From an uncultured Peptostreptococcaceae bacterium (lineage in GTDB: Bacteria; Bacillota; Clostridia; Peptostreptococcales; Anaerovoracaceae): 64,000 bases of DNA. The stretch lies in NCBI GenBank assembly GCA_910588185.1, contig CAJUQR010000003.1, positions 32,358-96,357 of the forward strand. Direction: 5' to 3'. The notes below the pieces were generated by a model. The model was given only the letters and a program-made list of their open reading frames with translations. It was not told the origin of the DNA and made no database searches. Of this stretch, positions 33,923-42,106 are shown piece by piece (within the stretch, counting starts at the first letter, position 1; every line of letters begins with the position of its first letter). A program made the position numbers and the translations under genes.

Positions 33923-33956
33923 ACGGAAGTTACCAAATTAGGTTGCTTCCGTTTTT
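33923..33956 (+). terminator. Terminator of the TPP riboswitch
   Basis: ACGGAAG and CTTCCGT pair, extended by ACC/GGT within, and are followed by TTTTT. It is the likely expression platform. Confidence 0.75.
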
Positions 33957-34140
33957 AATTGCAGCAATTATGGTAATGACTCAGGCAACCAAAATTCGGA
34001 AAAATGATAACCAAATTTTTAGAATTTCATAAAATTGGTTGACAAAGGCAACCAATTTAGGCAAAAGTGATAACCAAATTCCAAAAAAACGTAAGATTTG
34101 GTTGTCTGGCTGAACTTTAAGTATCTGAGTCAATAATACT
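33957..34140. repeat. Keyword-type intergenic element (AACCAAATT / AATTTGGTT)
   Basis: Between riboswitch terminator and thiW leader, AACCAAATT-like words occur in both orientations at about 33986, 34009, 34033 (reverse), 34049, 34071 and 34096 (reverse); one more lies inside the terminator loop. The block is enclosed by GACTCAG (33978) and CTGAGTC (34125-34131). The design mirrors the elements at 410, 40395 and 58370, with a different keyword. Confidence 0.6.
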
Positions 34141-34175
34141 ATTAATCTTTTTTGAAAGGAAGTGAAGAATGGATT

Positions 34176-34357
34176 CCCGGATTTGACCGGGCGAGTGCAA
34201 GGGGAGCGCCTTGTGCTTTGTAGATAACAGCGATGGGAAGCCGTGTTCCGGCGTGAGAGGAAACCAGCGAGTTTCGACCGAAATTCTCAAAGCGAAAGAA
34301 TTCGCTTAATTTTGAGGACGACGCTGTTATTGCCGTTCTCAGTGAAGCTCAAAGGAG
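34176..34357 (+). ncRNA. Multibranched leader RNA upstream of thiW (candidate riboswitch)
   Basis: A 9-bp closing stem (34224-34232 with 34322-34330, ATAACAGCG / CGCTGTTAT) encloses three hairpins: GCCG/CGGC (34240-34252), GAAAC/GTTTC (34260-34275) and CTCAAA/TTTGAG extended by AGCGAA/TTCGCT (34286-34316). Two more hairpins precede it, CCCGG/CCGGG (34176-34191) and CAAGG/CCTTG. Its 5' half resembles the TPP riboswitch just upstream (TGTGTT, TGAGAGGAA, TTCGACCGA in the same order), but the pyrophosphate-binding half is absent. AAAGGAG of thiW lies 20 bases after the closing stem. Confidence 0.6.
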
Positions 34358-34367
34358 ATATTGATTA

Positions 34368-34892
34368 ATGAAAACAATTAAAACTAAAAAGATATGTGTA
34401 GCCGGAATTTTGTGTGCAGTTGCTGTGGTTGGAAGTTTATTTTCATTCCCCATTTTCGGAAGCAGATGTGCACCGGTTCAGCACATGGTTAATGTTTTAT
34501 GTGCTATTACGCTTGGACCTGGCTATGGAGTAGGCGTTGCCTTTGCGGCCAGTCTTATACGAAATCTTTTAAGTCTTGGTAGCCTTATGGCGTTTCCCGG
34601 AAGTATGTTCGGTGCGCTTTTGTGCGGAATTATTTATTCAAGGACAAAGAATATACCTATGACCTTGCTTGGCGAGGTTTTTGGAACAGCTGTAATTGGC
34701 GGACTTTGCGCATATCCTGTTGCCGTTTTGCTTATGGGACAGAGTGTAGCAGATGTTGCTTTTTATGCATACATAATTCCATTCTTGATTTCTACGGTGG
34801 GCGGCAGTCTTTTGGCTGCGATTTTAATTGGTGCACTTAAGAAAACCGGGACTTTAAATTATTTTGACGAACAGAAGAGGAGGACAAATTGA
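34368..34892 (+). CDS. thiW: ECF transporter S component ThiW (thiazole precursor)
   Basis: The 174-residue membrane protein has about five helices and the ThiW signature FGSRCAPVQHMVNVLCAITL, then SLIRNLLSLGSLMAFPGSMF. ThiW is predicted to import the thiazole moiety (hydroxyethylthiazole) with the shared ECF module. It is the first gene of the salvage operon and overlaps thiM by 4 bp (ATGA type). AAAGGAG precedes the ATG. The C-terminus is basic and cytoplasmic. Confidence 0.88.
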   Translation: MKTIKTKKICVAGILCAVAVVGSLFSFPIFGSRCAPVQHMVNVLCAITLGPGYGVGVAFAASLIRNLLSLGSLMAFPGSMFGALLCGIIYSRTKNIPMTLLGEVFGTAVIGGLCAYPVAVLLMGQSVADVAFYAYIIPFLISTVGGSLLAAILIGALKKTGTLNYFDEQKRRTN

Positions 34893-35713
34893 TGTTTGGA
34901 GAAATGCTTGAAAATGTTAGAGATAGAAAGCCTCTTATACATAATATAACAAATTACGTTACCGTAAATGATTGTGCCAATATTCTGCTTGCCTGCGGAG
35001 GTTCGCCTATAATGGCAGATGACATCAATGAAGTAGAAGAAATCACTGCTATATGCGGAGGACTTAACATTAACATAGGCACCCTTAATCAGCGTACAAT
35101 TCCGTCTATGATAGCAGCCGGTAAAAAGGCGAATGAACTTGGACATCCTGTAGTTTTAGATCCTGTGGGTGCAGGTGCATCTAATCTTAGGACAAGTACC
35201 GCGCTTGAACTTTTAGAAAAAGTGCAATTTACTGTTATAAGAGGAAATATATCTGAGATAAAAACTTTGGCTACGGGAAACGGAACGACCAAGGGTGTTG
35301 ATGCAGATGTGACGGATAGTATTACTGAAGAGACTTTAGAGCAAGGGGCTGTATTTGCCAAGAATTTTGCTGCCAAGACTGGCTCTGTAATTGCAATAAC
35401 CGGTGCGATTGATATAGTCGCAGACCGAGACAAAGCTTACTGCATTTATAACGGCAATCCTATGATGAGCAGTATTACAGGGACAGGCTGCCAGCTTTCT
35501 GCACTTGTTGCAGCTTATGTTACAGCAAATCCGGGCATGGCACTTGATGGAGCAGCGGCAGCCGTGTGCGCCATGGGTTTATGTGGAGAAACTGCGTATA
35601 AAAGGCTGGCGGACTTAGATGGAAATTCAAGTTATCGCAATTATATTATAGATGCAATATATAATTTGGACGGGAAAACTTTGGATAGAAATGCAAAATA
35701 CAAGATTATATAA
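34889..35713 (+). CDS. thiM: Hydroxyethylthiazole kinase ThiM
   Basis: ThiM phosphorylates salvaged hydroxyethylthiazole. The 274-residue protein shows HNITNYVTVNDCANILLACG, LDPVGAGASNLRT, IRGNISEIKTLA and the catalytic ITGTGCQLSAL. It directly follows the thiazole importer thiW, giving uptake and activation of the same substrate. Confidence 0.95.
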   Translation: MMFGEMLENVRDRKPLIHNITNYVTVNDCANILLACGGSPIMADDINEVEEITAICGGLNINIGTLNQRTIPSMIAAGKKANELGHPVVLDPVGAGASNLRTSTALELLEKVQFTVIRGNISEIKTLATGNGTTKGVDADVTDSITEETLEQGAVFAKNFAAKTGSVIAITGAIDIVADRDKAYCIYNGNPMMSSITGTGCQLSALVAAYVTANPGMALDGAAAAVCAMGLCGETAYKRLADLDGNSSYRNYIIDAIYNLDGKTLDRNAKYKII

Positions 35714-35731
35714 ATTTTGGGGAGAACGAAT

Positions 35732-36373
35732 ATGAGATGTAAAAAAGAGAACATGCTTCTTTATGCGGTGACTGACAGAAGCTGGGTAGGAGAACAGACG
35801 TTGCTTGCCCAGGTGGAATCAGCTATACGCGGCGGAGTGACTTGTGTCCAGCTTAGAGAAAAGGATTTGGGCGAAAAATCTTTTCTTGAAGAAGCTATAA
35901 GCATGAAAAGATTATGTCAAGATTATGATGTGCCATTTATAATAAATGACAATGTGGAAATTGCCATTAAATGTGGAGCAGATGGCGTTCATGTGGGACA
36001 GAAGGATATGGAAGCCGGTAAAGTACGTGAGCTTGTGGGAGAAGATATGATTATAGGAGTATCGGCACAGTCTGTCAAGCAAGCTGTCCTTGCAGAAAAA
36101 GCCGGAGCTGATTATCTTGGAGTTGGAGCAGTTTTTCCTACTACTACTAAACTGGATGCTGCGGATGTTGATTTTGATACGCTGAAAGATATTTGCAATG
36201 CTGTAACCATTCCGGTGGTAGCAATCGGAGGTATTAACAGGGATAATATGCTTAAATTGTCGAGAACAGGCGTTGACGGTGTGGCGCTGGTGTCTGCCAT
36301 ATTTTCGGCTGATGACATAGAGAGCGAGTGCACATTTTTAAGGCGGCTTTCTCAGGAGATGATATCAAAATGA
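35732..36373 (+). CDS. thiE: Thiamine-phosphate synthase ThiE
   Basis: ThiE joins HMP-PP and thiazole phosphate to thiamine monophosphate. The 213-residue TIM-barrel protein has LYAVTDRSWVG, VTCVQLREKDLGEKSF, INDNVEIAIKCGADGVHVGQ and the phosphate-binding AIGGINRDN. The ATG at 35732 follows TTGGGGAGAAC; a TTG at 35717 is not needed. It overlaps the HAD gene through ATGA. Confidence 0.95.
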   Translation: MRCKKENMLLYAVTDRSWVGEQTLLAQVESAIRGGVTCVQLREKDLGEKSFLEEAISMKRLCQDYDVPFIINDNVEIAIKCGADGVHVGQKDMEAGKVRELVGEDMIIGVSAQSVKQAVLAEKAGADYLGVGAVFPTTTKLDAADVDFDTLKDICNAVTIPVVAIGGINRDNMLKLSRTGVDGVALVSAIFSADDIESECTFLRRLSQEMISK

Positions 36374-37029
36374 TAAAAGGCGCTATTTTTGATTTGGATG
36401 GAACTATCCTTGATTCCATGTTTATTTGGGACACCATTGGAGAAGATTATCTCAGAACTATAGGATATGAGCCTAAAGAAAAATTAAATGAGACATTTAA
36501 AAATCTTAGTCTGCAACAGGCAGCATGCTATTACATAAGTGAATACGGAGTTACACTGACAGTGAACGAAATAGTAGACGGCGTCAATAAAATGATTGAA
36601 AAGTACTATGTTGACGAGGTCACTCTAAAACCTGGTGTGAAAGAACTTTTGCAAAAGTTTAAAGATAGTGAAGTAAAAATGTGCATTGCCACAGCAACCG
36701 ATATTCATTTGGTCAAAGCGGCTCTTGAGCGTCTTTCTATAGATAGATATTTTTCGGAGATATTTACTTGTTCTTCTGTAGGCTACGGCAAGGATGAACC
36801 TGTTATATACAGAAAGGCTCTTGAATTTTTAGGCACTGATAAGAGCAAAACCATCGTATTTGAAGATGCTGCTTATGCGGTGAAAACAGCCAAAAAAGAT
36901 GGCTTTGTGATAGCAGCAGTTTCTGATATTTATGAGAAAAATCAGATTGAAATCGAGAATTTAGCTGATTTTTATATTACTGACTATAGAAATATAGAAG
37001 ATATTTGTAAGTTTGTTTCGGCAATATAA
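36370..37029 (+). CDS. HAD-superfamily phosphatase in the thiamine operon
   Basis: The 219-residue protein has the HAD nucleophile motif FDLDGTILDS at residues 7-16, CIATAT (motif II), KDEP (motif III lysine) and VFEDA (motif IV), with an alpha-helical cap of the beta-phosphoglucomutase type. Its place between thiE and thiD suggests a role on thiamine monophosphate, HMP phosphate or a damaged intermediate; this is inference. A GC-rich hairpin (AGCGGCAGA / TCTGTCGCT, 37041-37073) lies between it and thiD. Confidence 0.8.
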   Translation: MIKGAIFDLDGTILDSMFIWDTIGEDYLRTIGYEPKEKLNETFKNLSLQQAACYYISEYGVTLTVNEIVDGVNKMIEKYYVDEVTLKPGVKELLQKFKDSEVKMCIATATDIHLVKAALERLSIDRYFSEIFTCSSVGYGKDEPVIYRKALEFLGTDKSKTIVFEDAAYAVKTAKKDGFVIAAVSDIYEKNQIEIENLADFYITDYRNIEDICKFVSAI

Positions 37030-37115
37030 GCTGGAGCTTTAGCGGCAGACCGGGGGCACCACTCTCTGTCGCTCAACAAAAATAATGCGAAGAGTAATTA
37101 AAAAGGAGTAAAATC

Positions 37116-37919
37116 ATGAAAAAAGCATTATCAATCGCAGGCAGTGATTCCTGCGGAGGCGCCGGCATTCAGGCAGATATAAAGACGATGACGATGAATG
37201 GTGTTTATGCCATGAGTGCGCTTACAGCACTTACAGCACAGAATACGACCGGCGTTAGAGGAATTCTGGAATCCTCACCAGAATTTTTGTTACAGCAAAT
37301 CGACGCTGTATTTGAGGATATATATCCAGATGCAGTCAAAATCGGGATGGTATCATCTACAGAATTGATAGAAGTTATTGCAGAAAGATTAAGACATTAT
37401 AAAGCACGTAATATAGTAGTTGATCCGGTTATGGTTGCAACGAGTGGTTCTGCTCTTATGAAGACAGATGCGGTAAAAACTCTTATGAAAGAAATTTTGC
37501 CAATCGCAACAGTTGTTACGCCCAATATACCTGAAGCTGAGATTCTGTCAGGAATGCATATTGACAATGAGAAAGATATGGAAAGCGCAGCGGAAATCAT
37601 AGGCAGTACTTATAATACAGCGGTACTTTTAAAAGGTGGACATAACGTCAATGATGCCAACGATCTCTTATATGCAAATGGCGGTCATCATTGGTTTTTG
37701 GGCAGAAGAATTGATAATCCAAACACTCATGGTACGGGCTGCACTCTTTCTAGTGCTATCGCAGCTAATCTGGCTAAAGGGTTCGACTTAATAGAATCTG
37801 TGCGCAGATCTAAGGAATATATATCAGGGGCTCTTTCTGCAATGCTTGACCTTGGCAGTGGGGCAGGACCTATGAATCACGCCTTTGCTTTGCAAGGTGA
37901 ATTTGCAAAGGAGGCGTAA
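37116..37919 (+). CDS. thiD: Hydroxymethylpyrimidine/phosphomethylpyrimidine kinase ThiD
   Basis: ThiD carries out both phosphorylations of HMP to HMP-PP. The 267-residue ribokinase-fold protein has SIAGSDSCGGAGIQADIKTM, VVDPVMVATSGSAL, TPNIPEAEIL, LLKGGH and THGTGCTLSSAIA. AAAAGGAG precedes the ATG. cytX follows 4 bp after its stop. Confidence 0.95.
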   Translation: MKKALSIAGSDSCGGAGIQADIKTMTMNGVYAMSALTALTAQNTTGVRGILESSPEFLLQQIDAVFEDIYPDAVKIGMVSSTELIEVIAERLRHYKARNIVVDPVMVATSGSALMKTDAVKTLMKEILPIATVVTPNIPEAEILSGMHIDNEKDMESAAEIIGSTYNTAVLLKGGHNVNDANDLLYANGGHHWFLGRRIDNPNTHGTGCTLSSAIAANLAKGFDLIESVRRSKEYISGALSAMLDLGSGAGPMNHAFALQGEFAKEA

Positions 37920-37923
37920 GCAT

Positions 37924-39096
37924 ATGGAAGAAAAGCGTACTACGTTGTTTGAAAACGGCTTAATTTGGTTCGGCGCTGCCGTTTCCATTGCAGAAATTCT
38001 GACAGGGACATACTTTGCGCCTCTTGGCGTTGCTAAAGGATTACTTGCCGTATTGATAGGTCATATTATTGGTTGCATAATGCTGTTTTTTGCCGGACTA
38101 ATCGGCGGGAAGCTTGGAAAAGGGGCAATGGAAACAGCGAAAATTAGTTTTGGAAACAAGGGCGGATTGCTGTTTTCAATTTTAAATATAGTGCAACTTA
38201 TCGGATGGACAGCCATAATGATATATGATGGGGCTTTGGCGGCAGATGGAATAATGAGCATAGGCAATTGGTTTTGGTGTATTGTAATAGGTTGTCTTAT
38301 CATACTTTGGATATTAATTGGGATTAAAAACCTGGGTAAAGTAAATACAATAGCAATGGCAGCACTATTTATCTTGACAATTGCACTTAGTTTTGTAATA
38401 TTTGGAGAAGGAAGAGCACAGAGCATCAGTGATGAGGGCATGACTTTTGGTGCTGCTCTTGAATTGTCCGTTGCAATGCCGCTCTCTTGGCTGCCGCTTA
38501 TAAGTGATTATACGAGAGAGGCGAAGAATCCGTTTAAAGCAACTGCAGTCAGCGTTATTGTCTACGGTGTTGTAAGCTGCTGGATGTATGTTATAGGAAT
38601 GGGCGCTGCAATTTTTACAGCAGAGTCAGATATAGCTCAGATAATGTTAAAAGCTGGCTTTGGAATTGCAGGCCTTGTTATAATAGTGTTTTCAACAGTC
38701 ACGACGACGTTTCTTGACGCATACTCAGCCGGAATTTCCAGCGAATCTGTTTCGACAAAGATCAGCGGCAAGTGGTTTGCAGTGTGTGTAGCTGTTGTTG
38801 GAACAGTCAGTGCAGTATTTCTACCCCTTGGTGATATAACGGAGTTTTTATATTTTATAGGTTCTGTATTTGCTCCGATGATTGCGATTCAAATTGCTGA
38901 TTTCTTTATTTTAAAAAAGGACAGCAGTCAAAGGGCTTTTAATGTTCAAAATCTTACAGTATGGCTTATAGGTTTTATTACATATAGGATGCTTATGAAA
39001 GTTGATATTGCAGTGGGAAACACTTTGCCGGATATGATAATAACTATCGTGCTTTGTGTGGTGATAAATAAAGTTATACGGAGTGTGAAAAATTGA
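37924..39096 (+). CDS. cytX: CytX-type permease, predicted hydroxymethylpyrimidine transporter
   Basis: The 390-residue protein has about twelve membrane helices and belongs to the NCS1 cytosine/purine permease family. The start (LFENGLIWFGAAVSIAEILT, then GTYFAPLG) matches the CytX subgroup, which is linked to thiamine operons and assigned to HMP import. It follows thiD, the HMP kinase, which supports that substrate. The ATG follows AAAGGAGGCG. Its stop overlaps the TTG start of thiN. Confidence 0.88.
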   Translation: MEEKRTTLFENGLIWFGAAVSIAEILTGTYFAPLGVAKGLLAVLIGHIIGCIMLFFAGLIGGKLGKGAMETAKISFGNKGGLLFSILNIVQLIGWTAIMIYDGALAADGIMSIGNWFWCIVIGCLIILWILIGIKNLGKVNTIAMAALFILTIALSFVIFGEGRAQSISDEGMTFGAALELSVAMPLSWLPLISDYTREAKNPFKATAVSVIVYGVVSCWMYVIGMGAAIFTAESDIAQIMLKAGFGIAGLVIIVFSTVTTTFLDAYSAGISSESVSTKISGKWFAVCVAVVGTVSAVFLPLGDITEFLYFIGSVFAPMIAIQIADFFILKKDSSQRAFNVQNLTVWLIGFITYRMLMKVDIAVGNTLPDMIITIVLCVVINKVIRSVKN

Positions 39097-39719
39097 AAAG
39101 ATGTGTAATTATCGGTGGTGCTCAGATCATAAATTATGATAAAATAAAAGAACACTTAAACAAAGACGATTTTAATATCTTTTGTGACAGCGGACTTCGC
39201 CATGAAGAGGAGTTAAAGCTTAAACCGGATTTAATCGTTGGAGATTTTGATTCTTATAAAAATCCTGACACAGATATAGAAACTATAGTTCTGCCATGTG
39301 AAAAAGACGATACTGATACGGTCTATGCGGTGAAAGAGGCATTAAAACGTGGATTTGATGAATTCCTGCTGATAGGCGTCGTAGGAGCAAGACTTGATCA
39401 TACTTTAGGCAATGTGTCTATTTTGCTTATGCTTGATTCTGCTGGGAAAAAAGCGAAAATTGTAGACGATTATTCTGAAATGGAAATCGTGTCTGATAAA
39501 CCTGTTTTTATTGACGACTCTTTTTTGTATTTTTCATTGCTCAATATATCAGGGCTGGCAAGAGGAATTGACATAGAAAATGCCAAATATCCATTGAAAA
39601 ATGCAGAGATTACTTGTGAATATCAGTATGGAATAAGCAATGAAGTAGTACCTGGTAAGCTGGCTAAGGTGTCTTTAAAAGAAGGCAGACTTTTGCTCAT
39701 CAAAGTTAAGTGTGAATAA
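39093..39719 (+). CDS. thiN: Thiamine pyrophosphokinase
   Basis: This enzyme converts thiamine to TPP. The 208-residue protein starts at a TTG that overlaps the cytX stop (TTGA), preceded by GGAGTG. It shows RCVIIGGA, FCDSGLRHEEELKLKPDLIV, GDFDSYKNPD, KDDTDTVYAVKEAL and GVVGARLDHTLGN, all diagnostic. It closes the operon and supplies the TPP sensed by the riboswitch. Confidence 0.93.
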   Translation: MKRCVIIGGAQIINYDKIKEHLNKDDFNIFCDSGLRHEEELKLKPDLIVGDFDSYKNPDTDIETIVLPCEKDDTDTVYAVKEALKRGFDEFLLIGVVGARLDHTLGNVSILLMLDSAGKKAKIVDDYSEMEIVSDKPVFIDDSFLYFSLLNISGLARGIDIENAKYPLKNAEITCEYQYGISNEVVPGKLAKVSLKEGRLLLIKVKCE

Positions 39720-39768
39720 GATTTTTAAAGGAAAGTCCATGGGGCGTATCCTGGGTAAGAGGTGAGAA

Positions 39769-40392
39769 ATGAGTAAGGTTTTATTGATTAACGGAAGTCC
39801 CAATGAAAAAGGATGTACATTTACGGCTCTTAGTGAGATAGCCGGCACATTATCTGAAAGCAATATAGAATCAGATATGGTGTATCTCGGAAAGAAGCCT
39901 GTTGCAGGATGTATTGACTGCGGCAAATGTTCTGAAACAGGTAAATGTGTATTTGATGATAAGGTTAATGAGATTTTAGGAAAACTGGATGAGTATGATG
40001 GAATAGTTGTTGGTTCACCGGTTTATTATGCAGGGCCAAGCGGCCAAGTTTGTGCTTTTCTTGATCGTCTGTTCTTTTGCAGCGGAAGCAAGATGGAAGG
40101 CAAGCTGGCAGCATCGGTCGTTTCGTGCAGACGAGGAGGCGCAAGTGCCGCTTTTGACCGTTTGAACAAATATTTTGGCATAAGCAATATGCATATAGTA
40201 GGATCGCAGTATTGGAATCAAGTGCATGGCAATACTCCGGAAGAAGTTAAGAGGGATGAAGAGGGCTTGCAGACTATGAGGACTTTGGCTCAGAATATGG
40301 CATGGATGCTCCAAAATATTCAGGCTGGGCGCAAAGCAGGCGTAGAATTTCCTAAGTATGAAGAAAAATCAAGGACTAATTTTATAAGATGA
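39769..40392 (+). CDS. Iron-sulfur flavoprotein-like NAD(P)H/FMN oxidoreductase
   Basis: The 207-residue protein has the flavodoxin-like opening LLINGSPNEKGCTFTALSEI and the flavin loop VVGSPVYYAGPSGQ. Its cysteines C-x2-C-x2-C-x5-C (CIDCGKCSETGKC, about residues 47-59) match the compact [4Fe-4S] motif of archaeal and clostridial iron-sulfur flavoproteins. It probably passes electrons between ferredoxin and small acceptors. AGAGGTGAG precedes the ATG. It ends before a repeat element. Confidence 0.8.
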   Translation: MSKVLLINGSPNEKGCTFTALSEIAGTLSESNIESDMVYLGKKPVAGCIDCGKCSETGKCVFDDKVNEILGKLDEYDGIVVGSPVYYAGPSGQVCAFLDRLFFCSGSKMEGKLAASVVSCRRGGASAAFDRLNKYFGISNMHIVGSQYWNQVHGNTPEEVKRDEEGLQTMRTLAQNMAWMLQNIQAGRKAGVEFPKYEEKSRTNFIR

Positions 40393-40394
40393 TG

Positions 40395-40620
40395 ATTCAC
40401 ATTTTCTCATAAAATTTAAATTTTGCGGTGCTGTGAGAGAATTTTTGAGATATTTTCTCTTAAAATTAGTAAAATATTAAATATGAGAGAAAAATAAAGT
40501 AGATTTATATAAATTTTCTCTCAAAATTCAGTAAAAGATGGTTTTGAGAGAAAATAATTAGAAAAATTCTCTAAATAAATACGGTTTTTTGAAGTTAGTG
40601 AGAAAATCTTAAGAAATAAA
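40395..40620. repeat. Keyword-type intergenic element (GAGAGAAAA / TTTTCTCTC)
   Basis: The stretch contains TTTTCTC or GAGAGAAA words in both orientations at about 40403, 40425, 40454, 40483, 40517 and 40545, plus shorter forms. They are spaced 20-35 bp apart and joined by AAATT or AAAATTA. The arrangement parallels other elements in this window that use other words. The region lies between convergent genes and may also fold into terminator-like hairpins. Confidence 0.55.
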
Positions 40621-40660
40621 GAGTGAAAGATGTTAGGAGTGGATTTCCACTCCTATTTTA

Positions 40661-41935
40661 TTATTCTTTCAAAAGCATTTTTACTATTTCTTTGTCTGTT
40701 TCTCTCATGCCGACTTTGCCTATGTAACCTACACAGCTTATGGTTTCTCCGGCATCTTCTTTGAGAATTCCTGTATAAGCTTCGTAAGCTTTATCTGCCA
40801 TTGCCAGATAGTGGGCCATCATAGCAGCGTCTATGCTGGAAGCGATCTTTGCTCCACATGAAATCTTTGCACCATCGCAGATTATTCCGGGTATATTGGC
40901 AAGAGTGTTGTCGATGGTAGCTTTGATTTGTTTTACACTGCCGCCAACCATGTAAGTTATGGCAGCACCGGAGGCGCATGATGCCGAAACAGCGCCGCAA
41001 AATGCCGAAAGTTTGCCTATGAATTCTTTTTGGAATATGGTTAAGAGGCTTGAAAATACCAATGTTCTGTATAACTTTTCTTTTGGTATGTTCATTTCCC
41101 TTGCGTATATGATGATGGGAACTGATGAAGCAATTCCCTGATTGCCGCTTCCGGAGTTGATGATAACCGGCATGTTGCAGCCATCCATCCTGGCTTCAGA
41201 AGCAGCGGCAGCGTAAGCCTTCATCCTGGTAACTACACTGTCTTCATAACATCCTCTTATTATTCTTCCTATGCCGAGACCGTAGTCTCCTGCCATACCT
41301 TCATATGCTATGTCCATGTTGCATTGAATTTGCTTATCGTACATAGGACTGATTTTTCTTAGATCTATGTTGTCCGCAAAGTCTTTGATGTTTTCTATTG
41401 ATAACCCTGAACGATCTGCCGATGAGTTTTCTGATGAAGAATCAGAATCAGCATCAAATAAAATCTGACCGTTTTTTTCGATACGTACTACATTTGTGTG
41501 AGAATATTTGACCTCCACTGAAACCGAATCATTGTTTGCAGAAGCAATTATTACGAAGTGAAGAGGAATTTCTGAGTCTAAAAATTCTATTTGACATTTC
41601 CCGCTTTCTATAAATTTATGGGTATCTGTAATTGCAGAGTCTGTTACCGACTCTAAGACTTCCATATTTAGAGAAGAATCACCTCCGAGTGCTCCTAAAG
41701 TAACAGCAGCCTCTGTACCAAGCATTCCGTTAGAATTTGGAATTGAAACGCAGCGAACATTTTTTACAATATTACCGCTGCATTTTGCTATAATTTTTTC
41801 GGGAACAGTACCGAGGATTTCAGCAGCTTTTGCAGAGGCATAAGCAAGGGCAATAGGTTCAGTACATCCCATTGCGGGAACCAGTTCTTCGCTTAATATA
41901 GTTAAAAAGTCTTTTTCTAGTTTTTCATTGTACAT
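40661..41935 (-). CDS. L-cysteine desulfidase family protein (UPF0597/CyuA)
   Basis: Members break L-cysteine into pyruvate, ammonia and sulfide, or act as serine-dehydratase-like enzymes with a [4Fe-4S] cluster. The 424-residue product has VPAMGCTEPIALAYASAKAA at the start, SIPNSNGMLGTEAAVTLGAL, MPVIINSGSGNQGIASSVPI and the C-terminal cysteines ICDGAKISCGAKIASS. Length is typical. AGGGAGAGAC precedes the ATG. It is a single-gene unit facing the repeat element. Confidence 0.87.
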   Translation of the reverse strand: MYNEKLEKDFLTILSEELVPAMGCTEPIALAYASAKAAEILGTVPEKIIAKCSGNIVKNVRCVSIPNSNGMLGTEAAVTLGALGGDSSLNMEVLESVTDSAITDTHKFIESGKCQIEFLDSEIPLHFVIIASANNDSVSVEVKYSHTNVVRIEKNGQILFDADSDSSSENSSADRSGLSIENIKDFADNIDLRKISPMYDKQIQCNMDIAYEGMAGDYGLGIGRIIRGCYEDSVVTRMKAYAAAASEARMDGCNMPVIINSGSGNQGIASSVPIIIYAREMNIPKEKLYRTLVFSSLLTIFQKEFIGKLSAFCGAVSASCASGAAITYMVGGSVKQIKATIDNTLANIPGIICDGAKISCGAKIASSIDAAMMAHYLAMADKAYEAYTGILKEDAGETISCVGYIGKVGMRETDKEIVKMLLKE

Positions 41936-42106
41936 AAATAGTCTCTCCCTTCATAGGTTAATAAAATATTATATCAATAGCTGATTGATTGTCAAGAAAT
42001 AGTGGAAAGTTGACAATAGAATAGCATAGGGTATAATTGAGAATATAAAACATAAGTAACAAATTTAAGGTTATTTCCTATGTAAGTTGTTTTAAGGGAG
42101 AAATTT

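Noticed and set aside
34224..34330. Second ordinary TPP riboswitch
   Set aside because: Only the 5' half resembles the TPP aptamer; ACCTGAT and GGATAATGCC, needed for pyrophosphate binding, are absent. It is reported as a separate candidate RNA.
37041..37073. Terminator between the HAD gene and thiD
   Set aside because: The 9-bp stem is real but has no T run after it, and the operon seems to continue; it may be an RNA-processing or stability hairpin.
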